NCBI GenBank assembly: GCA_025716855.1
Contig: JAIXMQ010000149.1
Location: 1-27,072 of the forward strand
Direction: 5' to 3'
Source of the DNA: Pilaira anomala
Taxonomy: Eukaryota; Mucoromycota; Mucoromycetes; Mucorales; Mucoraceae
DNA length: 27,072 bases
A program made the translations under genes and the position numbers. The notes under the pieces were generated by a model, which was not told the DNA's origin, searched no databases, and was given only the letters and a program-made list of their open reading frames with translations. Each line of letters starts with the position of its first letter. The first letter of the stretch is position 1. Shown here one piece after another: positions 9,174 to 17,407 of this stretch.

Positions 9174-10256
9174 ATGGTTAAAGTTTTCGAAATTACACCT
9201 AAAGCAATAAAAGATCCTAACGGATCGGAGAGTGAAGTCGAACTTATGAAATTAGGAGCCGTTTACTATTTGTAGGAGCTCGGATTCACACAAGCAGCCA
9301 TTAGCACCATCGTTAATAAAAAGCGCGCTACAGTCCAAAATGCTGTTAAAAGAGTGGCTAAAACCAACACTCCAGTAAAGAGAACGAGTCCTGGAAGACC
9401 TAGTAACTTGGATGAGCACACAGCTCGTCATTTAGTGATTATAATAAGAAGGGATCCATTTAAAACATTTGCGGATCTTCAACGTGAATTAAGATCACTT
9501 AATCAAGAGCGATCAGTGTCAACTGTGAAGCGTTGGTTGAAGGAACTTGGTTTTAAGTCATGTACTCCTGCTACCAAACCCTTACTAAACGACTCTCAGA
9601 AACAAAGACGACTTGCCTGGGCCAAAGAGCACGTACATTGGACAGAAGAGCAATGGAAGAGAGTCATTTGGTCCGATGAATCTAGATTCAGAGTCCATGG
9701 TAATGACGGACCTCCTCACGTCTTGCGACAAACTGGTGAGAGGTACTATTCTTGCCACGTATTGCGCTCAGTTAAGTTTGGGGGTGGTAGTGTCATGGTT
9801 TGGGCATGTATCTGGTATGGAGGATACTCTCCTTTAGAGTTTATTAAAGGGAATATGGACCAGGACGAATATATCAGAGTTATGGATGAAAAACTTCTTC
9901 CTTTCATGTTTGACTTGCCTCCACTTGATCAGGGTCCCTACATCTATCAAGAAGATAACGCGCCCTGTCATAAAGGCACTTTTGCCACATGGTGGAAGAA
10001 TAGTCATTCGATGACATTGATGGAGAACTGGCCCGCTCAAAGTCCAGATCTTAATCCCATTGAGCATGTCTGGGCTGAGCTGTCTCGTAGGATGAGAGAT
10101 AAGAAGGACGATATTAATAATATCGAAGATTTAAAGGAGAAGTTAAAAGAAGCTTGGTCAGAAATGACGGTCGAATACATTGAGGGTCTTTACGAAAGTA
10201 TGCCCAAAAGATGTAGGGCAGCTATAACTGCTAAAGGCGATGCTACTAGATATTAA
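9174..10256 (+). pseudogene. Tc1-like transposase interrupted by one in-frame amber codon
   Basis: Binds the TIRs and excises and inserts the element at TA. From the ATG at 9174 one frame runs to the TAA at 10254-10256, 360 codons, broken only by TAG at 9273-9275. The first 33 codons have a plausible start (MVKVFEITPKA). After the stop a helix-turn-helix segment follows (FTQAAISTIV), then the GRPS hinge, and a second DNA-binding segment (VSTVKRWLKELGF). Catalytic residues are Asp in WSDESRF (residue 168), Asp in YQEDNAPCH (261) and Glu in SPDLNPIEHVW (297). I count 35 residues between the second and third, one more than the classical Tc1 DD34E. No ATG lies soon after the amber, so a start at 9354 (GTG) is unlikely. 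A single C-to-T change (CAG to TAG) would explain the stop. Confidence 0.9.
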
Positions 10257-10399
10257 TTTTTCTATTTTTTTTAATTTTCTTTTATTAAACAACCTAATCT
10301 TTCTTCTTTCAAGTTTTGAAGGCATATTATCTGATTTATGACATTTTATAGAGAAACGAAAAAAGCATTTATTGTTTGAGCTTCAAAAATATAAAATTT

Positions 10400-10426
10400 A
10401 TGATCATTCTTTATGACCTGTGACTG
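10400..10426 (-). repeat. right TIR of the Tc1-like element
   Basis: Perfect inverted copy of 9080-9106, followed by the second copy of the TA target duplication (10427-10428). Confidence 0.92.
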
Positions 10427-10428
10427 TA

Positions 10429-11404
10429 TATGCCTCCCCCGTCATTGATATTTGCATTTCCATAAGAGCAGTATGCTCATCCCAAGAATAATACGCACAA
10501 AGTTTTTCAAATTGACGAATCCATTGATGAGCTGAATACCCTCCCGTGGCATTAAAAGTAGGCAATTTATGTCTTGATTTACCCTGATGCATCGTTTCAC
10601 CCGTAGTCCTAAGAACACTCACTGGATTGATAGGTGCTGAACTATGAGATCTTGCATCATCCACACGCTGATCCATTCTAGCTGTTACGACTGAACCACT
10701 ATCCGAAGCACTATTTAAATAAATATCTTCCTCTTGATATGTTCCATGTCTAACTTCCACTATGGGTCTTCTAATTTCATCTACTACAGATGGTACCGAA
10801 GATAATTGTATACTTGGAACTGGACTATGATTGGGTCGATCCAATACTTGGTGTTGCAATCTTTGAAGTTCCATACCTCTGTGATCACTAATGAGTAATA
10901 CTCGTGCAACTTCAGACTCTAATCTTTTCTTTTCCAAATCAAACTCGTGTTGTCTACTAGTCAGCATATATTCCAATTCTTTAATTCGAATTTTAAACTT
11001 GTTTGAAACTAACTCTACCTCATTCAGAGCTCGAGCTTTTTCAACTTCCAACATTGAGATTCTCTTATGCAACTCTGCAGTCTCCTTAGTGTTTTCCATT
11101 AATTGTTGCTGGAAAACGGAACGATAGGAATCTACTTGCATCTGATGGCATTTTTTTCTCGTCTCAGAGCACTATTAGCTTCCTCTCTTCAAGCATCCTT
11201 CAACTTTTCAGAATTAGTTGCCCATTCTCGGCGTTCATTTTCTAAAATCGATATATGCTCTTCTCGTAAATTACTGCGTAACTGTTCGGTCTCGAATAAA
11301 TATTGCTGATCATTTTGGTTTTGTTGATAAACAATACGTTTCTGAGGAATTTGACCTCCCCAAGTATTATGACCATAACTTTCGTCATAATTTTCTCCTT
11401 CCAT
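10429..11404 (-). pseudogene. gag: N-terminal part of Gag of element A, coiled-coil type, with a nonsense codon and a frameshift
   Basis: The start is the ATG at 11404 (MEGENYDESYGHNTWGG), 59 bp after the primer-binding site. A long heptad-like, Glu/Lys/Leu-rich coiled coil follows (for example LHKRISMLEVEKARALNEVE), then a Ser/Pro linker, then the start of the capsid domain (HKLPTFNATGGYSAHQWIRQFEKL). The frame is broken at TGA 11189-11191; CGA to TGA would explain it. It is broken again by a one-base loss in the A run at 11152-11158, after which the frame opens again from 11141. At 10428 the Tc1-like element begins and the capsid resumes at 9077. An N-terminal coiled coil could help Gag multimerise; that is inference. 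Confidence 0.72.
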
Positions 11405-11462
11405 TTCGATTAAGAATTAAACAAATATGAACAATAAACAACTACTAAGTTTTTTGTTTTTA

Positions 11463-11474
11463 GCTTCTCCACCA
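11463..11474 (-). other. primer-binding site of element A
   Basis: On the minus strand, TGGTGGAGAAGC starts one base after an LTR end reading CTCTTACA. TGG is complementary to the CCA end of tRNA. The matching tRNA would end in GCTTCTCCA-CCA. I could not name it, and the tRNA-Pro in this window does not match. Confidence 0.6.
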
Positions 11475-11524
11475 ATGTAAGAGGTAGCAGAGATAAGAGT
11501 AAATAATCTGAGTTTTATTAATAT

Positions 11525-12599
11525 TGTTACATACTATATATTATATTGTATAGGAAGAGTGGTACACATAATGTGACTCTTACAGATATTATTACTAGTA
11601 TTATTTATCCATATGTCAAACTCTATTTTAAATATCAATTCTCTATTTATTTACCCTGTTTCAATCTCATTTATTATTATTACTCAAATCCCTTCACCTT
11701 ATTTCGTTTAACCGTTTATCTTTTTCATATTACTAATTATTCATTATTAATTTTACCCGTAAGGAATAATTACCTTATTTTATTACTTTTATCCTATCTC
11801 AACACGATTATAACGGATAATATTATAGAACTCATAATTCATATCCGGAAAAGACCAGATTTTTTACCAATAACTAAAGCGAATCTGGCTAAACATATAG
11901 AAATACTTCACAAAACATTTAGATATAAATACCACATAAAATTAGACATTTAAATAAAGCTTATCTTACTTTTACCTTATAAATCTCTCTTATATTTCAA
12001 TTCTACTTAAGATCCCTTGGTTAATTCTATAATTTAATCCATTGTAAATCTTTATTCTTTTATTTTTATCCTTTTAAATTATATATTTTATATAATTTTA
12101 CTTCATAGTTGGACAACTTAAAACCTGGTGCTCACATTTTACCTGAACTTCTTAAATAAAAAAAAAAAAATACTTCTTATTTTTTTTTTCTTTACTCTAC
12201 TTTATCCTCTTTAGAGCATTCCCAACGGTTGGAGTAAAGTTTGGGTTAAAATACGACTGTTTCTGAAGTTTTAAATTAAAACAGTCTAAAAAACTCATGT
12301 GTCAGCCAACGGTTGAGATTAACTTCAACTTTTATTTTAATTTATTTCTACTGATATTAGGCAAAAAAAAAAATTTTTTTTCCTGGAGGTAATTTAATTT
12401 TAATCTTTTCCCGGACAGATTAAATAATGTGTAAATTTACACTTTTTTTAATCTTTTTTCTGGGAAATTTTATTTTAACTTTTTCTTAATCCAACCGTTG
12501 GGTGAGTTAAAAGCTAAAAAAAATCGGAGTAATTTAAAATTTAGTCGATTTACTCCAACCGTTGGGAATACTTTACAAACATCTTCATTTGTGACAACA
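11525..12599 (+). mobile_element. diverged LTR related to the element B family, carrying a small TIR element
   Basis: Starts TGTTACATAC and ends near GACAACA. Without the 12214-12572 insertion it is about 710 bp, close to the 723-bp LTR of element B. Shared landmarks with the solo LTR at 14231-15160 are TATAAATA (11924-11931), the following TTATCTTACTTTTAC, the words GATCCCTTG and GTTGGACAACTTAAAACC, and TGGTGCTCAC near the 3' end. The flanking 4-mers atat and ataa match at 3 of 4. It seems to have inserted in the 5' LTR of element A. The hydrophobic open frame at 11546-11953 is a by-product of AT richness. Confidence 0.55.
12214..12572. mobile_element. MITE-like element with repeated CCAACGGTTGG motif
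   Basis: The ends carry a 21-bp inverted repeat, ATTCCCAACGGTTGGAG plus AAA after one T. TTA stands on both sides (12211-12213 and 12573-12575), a possible 3-bp target duplication of PIF/Harbinger type, although the outer bases are not fully symmetric. The motif CCAAC[GC]GTTG recurs inside at about 12306 and 12491. It has no coding capacity. It splits the diverged LTR: the LTR text resumes with CTTTACAAACATC after it. Confidence 0.6.
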
Positions 12600-12662
12600 A
12601 TAATTCAGATACAAAATAATTCCAAAAATACAAATCAATAAAGATCATCTTTTTACTACTAT
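12600..12662. repeat. first half-copy of a 116-bp tandem duplication
   Basis: The sequence from 12623 (CAAAAATACAAATCAATAAAG) recurs with few changes from 23526. If the two solo LTRs, element B and one copy of each target duplication are removed, the two copies lie 116 bp apart. The last four bases, CTAT (12659-12662), are the target duplication of the following solo LTR. Confidence 0.65.
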
Positions 12663-14176
12663 TGTTACGTTCGTAGAGGTGATGTTTTAAAGTAGATGGA
12701 AAAGAAAGAGTAAAAAAAAGAGTAAGAAAATAAGAGGGATAAATTCCAAGTAAGTTCTTGCGTGAGCACCAGATTTTAAGTTGTCCAACTAAAGTTTTGA
12801 AAAATAAATAAAATAAAAGAAATTTATAACGATAAGTTATAAATAAAGATAAAATAAAAGTAAAGTTTTACAATGAATTAAAAAGAATAAAGAATAATTC
12901 AAGGGATCTTATGAGATACAGTGCATCCATTCTTAAATCGAAAATTTTTAGCCCTAGCTACTTTTTTTTATAAAACTGTAAATTTACTACCAAAAAAGTA
13001 ATTTAATCATTTAGAATGAACATTAATCTTTTAAATTAAACTTGTTAAAGAGATGTATGAAAACAGAAATTTAATTTTGATAACAAAAAATTTCAAAATA
13101 AGTTGATAAAATATCTACTCAATAGCAGGGCCTACTCGAAAATGTCCGGCTATTTTGACAGCCAAAATTCAAATCAGAGCTGTAACAGCCAATGGTATTG
13201 CAGTATGTGGTTACACCAATTTTTAAAATGTTACAGGAAGAGGATTCAGATATAGATACTGGAATTGAAGAAGTTCTCCAAATCTTAAAATCACATGATT
13301 AACTTCTTTTGATTCAATAAAAAAATATTTACTCACATTATATGAGTTCACACAAAAAATTTAAATGTGATTTATTGGTTTAAACTATCAAAAGCTGTGA
13401 GAACTTCCTATTTGAGTAACTTTTTTATATTAGAACTGAGTTTAAACCCAAAAATTGGGAATGTCCGTTTTTTAAAAAAATTCGATTTTAGAATAGATGC
13501 ACTGTATGAAATCTGTACGATATAGAATAAAAAGTTATAGTAAAAGTAAGATAAGATTTATTGGAATTGCAGTTTTTGTGGGTTGTATTTATACTAAAGA
13601 GAGTCGGTTATGAGCTCCTTTGGTAAAATGTCAAATTCTAGTCGTCGTGTCATTATCTTTTTGACATTGAAAATGATAGAGATCTTTTTCGATCTAGATA
13701 ATGTGTAATAAAAGTGTTTCTAAACTAAAATAATTTGTTGGGTAAAATAAAGGTATATCTAAACTAAAAATTTGTTGAGTAATTGAAGTATTTCTAAATA
13801 AATAATATTGTGTTCGGTGAGAATTAATAAACTAAAATAAATTGTTGTTTTGACAGGCAGATAAACTAATAGGAATAAAAAAAGGAAATAATAATTATAA
13901 AAAGAAAAAGAAGGGTAACAGTTCTGAAAGTCAAAAATAATGAAAGGGAACTGGGAACAATGGTGTGCTAATAAACTAAAATATATGCTAGTTTTTGTGT
14001 TCAATGTAATTATAGAATAAAATAAGGTACGCAACTGAAAGTGAATTATGAAAAAGTGTAACGTTGAAATATGCTAAAGTTAAAATGGTGTGATAATAAT
14101 TTGAAGTGTGCGTAGTAGCATGTAGTGTATGTAGAAAAAGGATCTTTGTTCACTACGTAAAACACGGCGTGTAACA
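12663..14176 (-). mobile_element. solo LTR, minus orientation, with a TA-inserted element inside
   Basis: On the minus strand it starts TGTTACACGCC and ends CGAACGTAACA. Without the inserted 586-bp element and one TA it is 926 bp, and it is a diverged inverted copy (roughly 90 percent identical by eye) of 14231-15160. It is flanked by CTAT at 12659-12662 and 14177-14180, a perfect 4-bp target duplication. It carries the LTR TATA box (TATAAATA on the minus strand, near 13593) and the internal TGGTGCTCAC motif (12762-12771). No internal retroelement domain is attached, so it is a solo LTR. Confidence 0.85.
12919..13504. mobile_element. non-autonomous Tc1/mariner-like element (MITE)
   Basis: 586 bp flanked by TA on both sides (12917-12918 and 13505-13506). 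The ends CAGTGCATCCATTCTTAAA and (inverted) CAGTGCATCTATTCTAAAA match closely. The corresponding site in the other LTR (about 14906) is uninterrupted, with a single TA, which gives a direct empty site. The centre reads like a degraded transposase C terminus (RAVTANGIAVCGYTN), so it may be an internal-deletion derivative. That reading is weak. Confidence 0.78.
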
Positions 14177-14230
14177 CTATATTTTATTTATTATAAGTGT
14201 CACAGTTAAACTAAATAAACTGTGTACTAC
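14177..14230. other. 54-bp spacer between the two inverted solo LTRs
   Basis: Begins with CTAT (duplication of the left LTR) and ends with CTAC (duplication of the right LTR). The rest continues the 116-bp tandem unit. The two LTRs around it would form a large inverted repeat with a short loop. Confidence 0.8.
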
Positions 14231-15160
14231 TGTTACACGCCGTGTTTTACGTAGTGAACAAAGATCTTTTTACTATAAACACTACACAACACTACGTACA
14301 CCTCAAATTATTATCATACCTTTTTAACTTTAGCATATTTCAACGTTACACTTTTTCATAATTCACTTTCAGTTGCGTACCTTATTTTATTCTATAATTA
14401 CATTGAACACAAAAACTAGAATATATTTTAGTTTATTATCACACCATTATTCCCAGTTCCCTTTCATTATTTTTGACTTTCAGAACTGTTACCCTTCTTT
14501 TTCTTTTTATAATTATTATTTCCTTTTCTTATTCCTTTTAGTTTATCTGCTTGTCAAAACAACAATTTATTTTAGTTTATTAATTCTCACCGAACACAAT
14601 GTTATTTATTTAGAAATACTTCAATTACTCAACAAATTTTTAGTTTAGGTATACCTTTATTTTACCCAACAATTATTTTAGCTTAGAAATACCTTTTTAT
14701 TACACAATCTCTAGATCGAAAAAAGATCTCAATCACTTTGAATGTCAAAAAGATAATGACACAACATCTAGGATTTGACATTTTATCAAAGGAGCTCATA
14801 ACCGACTCTCTTTAGTATAAATACAGCCCACAAAAACTGCAATTCCAATAAATCTTATCTTACTTTTACTATAACTTTTTATTCTATATCGTACAGATTT
14901 CATATCTCATAAGATCCCTTGAATTATTCTTTATTCTTTTAATTCATTGTAAAACTCTACTTTTATTTTTCTTTACTTATAACTTATCGTTATAAATTTC
15001 TTTTATTTTTATTTATTTTTTTATAAAAACTTTAGTTGGACAACTTAAAACCTGGTGCTCACGCAAGAACTTACTTGGAATTTATCCCTTTTATTTTCTT
15101 ACTCTTTTTTTTCTCTTTCTTTTTCATCTACTTTAAAACATCACCTCTTCGAACGTAACA
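14231..15160 (+). mobile_element. solo LTR, plus orientation, 930 bp
   Basis: Starts TGTTACACGCC and ends CGAACGTAACA. It is flanked by CTAC at 14227-14230 and 15161-15164, a perfect 4-bp target duplication different from that of the left copy. TATAAATA lies at 14816-14823. TGGTGCTCAC occurs at 15053-15062, about 100 bp before the 3' end. Both this LTR and its inverted partner contain a 91-codon AT-rich open frame without an ATG start, which I do not consider a gene. Confidence 0.87.
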
Positions 15161-15179
15161 CTACATTAGATTAAAACAT

Positions 15180-15902
15180 TGTTACGCTCTGGTATTTTAC
15201 CGTTCGTAACTCTTATTTTATTTTATTTTTATATTCCGAAATTCTACTATTTTGACAGGTTGTAATTTACAACAGATCCTCTTTATAATTTTTATTTTTT
15301 TCTTCGTTGAACTTCTATCAACTCAACCCCCATTTTATTCTAGCACATAACTTTATTTTACTTTATTTTTACATTCAATTCACTAGACTTGTTCAACATA
15401 TATTTTAATGTTTTACCAAGCTAACATTTTAGTTTTATTATCTTTTATTACTCACAGTAGCACGACACTAAGAGTATCATATTTTACCTCAGGTACCCCT
15501 TTCCAATTTATTTTATTTGTTATATCTTTCTTTACATGGGAACTGAACGTCTATAAAAGACATCAGATTCTTGAATCAATAAACAATTATCTTTCAACTG
15601 CTTAATAACTTGCCTTATATATTTTCACTCAAAAACAATATCTTTTGTTTTTATATACTTTGATTGATCCCTTGAATTACTTATACGTAAAGCTCATTGT
15701 ATCTATTCTTTTATTTATCTTTATTTTATTTTCTCTTATTTTATTCTCTCTCGGTTCGTTACCTAATTTTGTATTTTATACCAACATATAATAATAATAA
15801 CGTGGTGCTCGCTCGCAGTATAAATTCAATCTTTTGTTTTTATACTTGAACTCTCTTTTCTTTACTTTATTTACCACTTCTCAACTAAGTACAAGCGTTA
15901 CA
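15180..15902 (+). repeat. 5' LTR of element B
   Basis: 723 bp, TGTTACGCTCTGG to AAGCGTTACA, with a perfect 8-bp terminal inverted repeat (TGTTACGC/GCGTTACA). It differs from the 3' LTR by two substitutions (15520 and 15892) and one 15-bp insertion in a T-rich repeat near 15731. Promoter-like TATAAAA is at 15552-15558 and AATAAA at 15578-15583. TGGTGCTCGC is at 15803-15812. Confidence 0.92.
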
Positions 15903-15904
15903 AG

Positions 15905-15922
15905 TGGTGCTCACTAACAGGG
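15905..15922 (+). other. primer-binding site of element B
   Basis: TGGTGCTCACTAACAGGG begins two bases after the LTR end. A tRNA ending GAGCACCA would pair. The first eight bases recur inside every LTR of this family, about 100 bp before its end. Confidence 0.6.
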
Positions 15923-15965
15923 TATTTATTTCTCTATTTACAAGACTATAATCAATTTAAACAAG

Positions 15966-17405
15966 ATGTCAAACACTTCTACAAATCTCGGACAAACTGT
16001 GTTGGAAGGTACCACTAATTTCTCTACCGCTGGCTGGACTCCAAATAAGCCCAAAATTATTGAATTTTACGGACATGAAGGCGAAGATTTTCGGCACTTC
16101 AAAACTGTTTTAGAAACTTTTTTTTCATTAACTGGTTTGACTCAAGATCAACGTCGTGTTGCTATATTACGCACTCAATTACGCCGTGCTGCAGCTACTT
16201 TTTTCGATAACTCTATCAAGAAAAAAGGTTTAACTATCTCTCATGTAACTTATAAAGATGCGATAAAACTATTGGAAGAACAGTATATCACTTCTCGATT
16301 AATCCAAAATTATGAGCTCGCTTTCAATGAAATGATTCAAGCTACTGGTGCATCTCCTAGGGAATTCTTATCTCGTCTTTATGAAGCGGCCGATTTAGCT
16401 GAAATCGAAGAAGAAAAATTCATCCACTCTAGGTTCCGTGCTGGTCTAAGTTTAGAAATAAAAACTTTTTGTCGAGAACAATCGGCTAGCTCCTTTGAAG
16501 AATGGGTAAAACATGCCACCGGCTGGTGGAACGCTCACTCCAAGCAATCTATTCGTTTGGTTGATAATCCGTTTATTCCGTCCACTCACAATTACCTTAC
16601 TGCTGATAACTCCCGCGAAGCTTTATTGATTAAAAATAATCGTGACATGTCTCTGAAGAATTTAGATAGTGATGATAACGCTTTCGATAAGAAGTTATCT
16701 AATTTGGAAAATTTTGAGTCACCTACTATAGCTAAGCTTACAGCTAAGTTAGAGGCTTTAGATTTGAAACAATTGATAGCTTCGGAAGATCGTCGTAAAC
16801 ACACTTCAAATAATTCTTCGTTAAAAGATGACGTTACAAATTTATTTGAATCAAATAAAAGCATTCGGTCTTTGGTTAAGAGCATAGTACAAGAACTCAT
16901 GGTGGAGGACTATGCAAAAGATAAGGTTGACAACAGCTATAACAGGTATGGAAGAAAACCTTACAATAATCATTATAAAAGTCTTCCTCGTAGAAGAAAT
17001 TATAATCAAGATGATATGTATTTTGAAAATGACCACTATAACCCTGGTGAAGAATATTATCGCCCTAATAATTATCGTGATCAAAATGAACAACAATCTA
17101 ATAATATCTATAATGGTAATCATGGATATAATAATCAGTACGAAAATTTATATAATGATACTCAAGGACGTACGTACCAACAAAACCGTGATAATTATAA
17201 TAATGGTTACAACAACTATCAAGCTCGTAATTATAATGATAATAATAGATATATTCCTCAAGGTCAAAAGGATTACCCCAACCAACATCAAAATAGAAAT
17301 GATAAAACCAATAATAATAATAATCATTATAATAATGACTACCAACAAAGAGGAAATTATGGTAACCGCGATAAAGCTTATCAACAATATCCTTCAAAAA
17401 ACTAG
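15966..17405 (+). CDS. gag: Gag of element B, without zinc knuckle
   Basis: 479 codons from ATG 15966, 61 bp after the start of the PBS. Residues about 25-200 form a Gag capsid-like domain (IIEFYGHEGEDFRHFKTVLE, then LEEQYITSRLIQNYELAFNEM and ADLAEIEEEKFIHSRFRAGL). Residues about 315-479 are a low-complexity Asn/Tyr/Arg/Gln-rich tail with no CX2CX4HX4C knuckle. The tail is basic and could bind RNA instead; that is inference. The frame ends at TAG 17403, but an A AAA AAC heptamer (17396-17402) stands directly before it. A -1 slip there opens a further ~150 codons in the same Asn/Gln-rich style, so the true Gag(-Pro) product may be longer. Confidence 0.82.
   Translation: MSNTSTNLGQTVLEGTTNFSTAGWTPNKPKIIEFYGHEGEDFRHFKTVLETFFSLTGLTQDQRRVAILRTQLRRAAATFFDNSIKKKGLTISHVTYKDAIKLLEEQYITSRLIQNYELAFNEMIQATGASPREFLSRLYEAADLAEIEEEKFIHSRFRAGLSLEIKTFCREQSASSFEEWVKHATGWWNAHSKQSIRLVDNPFIPSTHNYLTADNSREALLIKNNRDMSLKNLDSDDNAFDKKLSNLENFESPTIAKLTAKLEALDLKQLIASEDRRKHTSNNSSLKDDVTNLFESNKSIRSLVKSIVQELMVEDYAKDKVDNSYNRYGRKPYNNHYKSLPRRRNYNQDDMYFENDHYNPGEEYYRPNNYRDQNEQQSNNIYNGNHGYNNQYENLYNDTQGRTYQQNRDNYNNGYNNYQARNYNDNNRYIPQGQKDYPNQHQNRNDKTNNNNNHYNNDYQQRGNYGNRDKAYQQYPSKN
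17396..17405 (+). promoter_or_regulatory. candidate -1 ribosomal frameshift site at the gag stop
   Basis: In the gag frame the sequence reads TCA AAA AAC TAG, so A AAA AAC is in the register required of a retroviral -1 slip site and the next codon is the stop. After a -1 shift the frame runs on with coding-like text (KKLDEVVVNKNQYNQG). An ordinary one-A deletion gives the same picture and cannot be excluded. Confidence 0.45.
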
Positions 17406-17407
17406 AT

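Larger units (their letters stand above)
9080..10426 (+). mobile_element. Tc1/mariner-type DNA transposon inserted in gag of element A
   Basis: 1347 bp with perfect 27-bp TIRs, flanked by duplicated TA. Its single gene runs on the plus strand, opposite to the host gag. Deleting the element plus one TA rejoins the flanking gag sequences in the same frame (…GEAY then TWFLHL…), so the insertion site is resolved to the base. It is younger than element A. The intact TIRs suggest it could move if transposase were supplied in trans. Confidence 0.93.
6740..11476 (-). mobile_element. Ty3/Gypsy retrotransposon A, truncated and interrupted
   Basis: On the minus strand the order is LTR end, primer-binding site, gag, protease and RT, as in Ty3/Gypsy elements. 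The pol gene stops at the start of RNase H. Integrase and the 3' LTR are absent, so the element is 3'-truncated. A Tc1-like element sits inside gag. The frame also carries a TGA and two one-base shifts. The 5' LTR was evidently invaded by other elements: sequence with LTR-end character remains at 11477-11524 and perhaps 12600-12662. Confidence 0.8.

Noticed and set aside
9354..10256. 300-residue transposase starting at 9354 as the real gene product
   Set aside because: The start would be GTG, the helix-turn-helix lies upstream, and the ATG at 9174 is in the same frame with one amber codon between.
11546..11953. 135-codon hydrophobic open frame
   Set aside because: Lies inside the diverged LTR, overlaps the TATA region and has the composition of random AT-rich DNA.
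13759..14034. 91-codon open frame in the minus-strand solo LTR and its twin at 14373-14648
   Set aside because: No ATG start, Phe/Leu/Tyr-rich translation of AT-rich LTR sequence, present twice only because the LTR is present twice.
12100..15100. CRISPR-like or other spaced repeat array based on the recurring TGGTGCTC motif
   Set aside because: The motif recurs once per LTR at a fixed place, not at short regular spacing.
12663..15160. A single large foldback transposon with arms of about 0.9 kb
   Set aside because: Each arm has TG…CA ends and its own different 4-bp target duplication (CTAT, CTAC), so two separate solo LTRs explain it better.
15408..15605. 65-codon open frame in the 5' LTR of element B and its copy at 23031-23228
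   Set aside because: Spans the LTR promoter and polyadenylation signal; duplicated because LTRs are duplicated; no domain.
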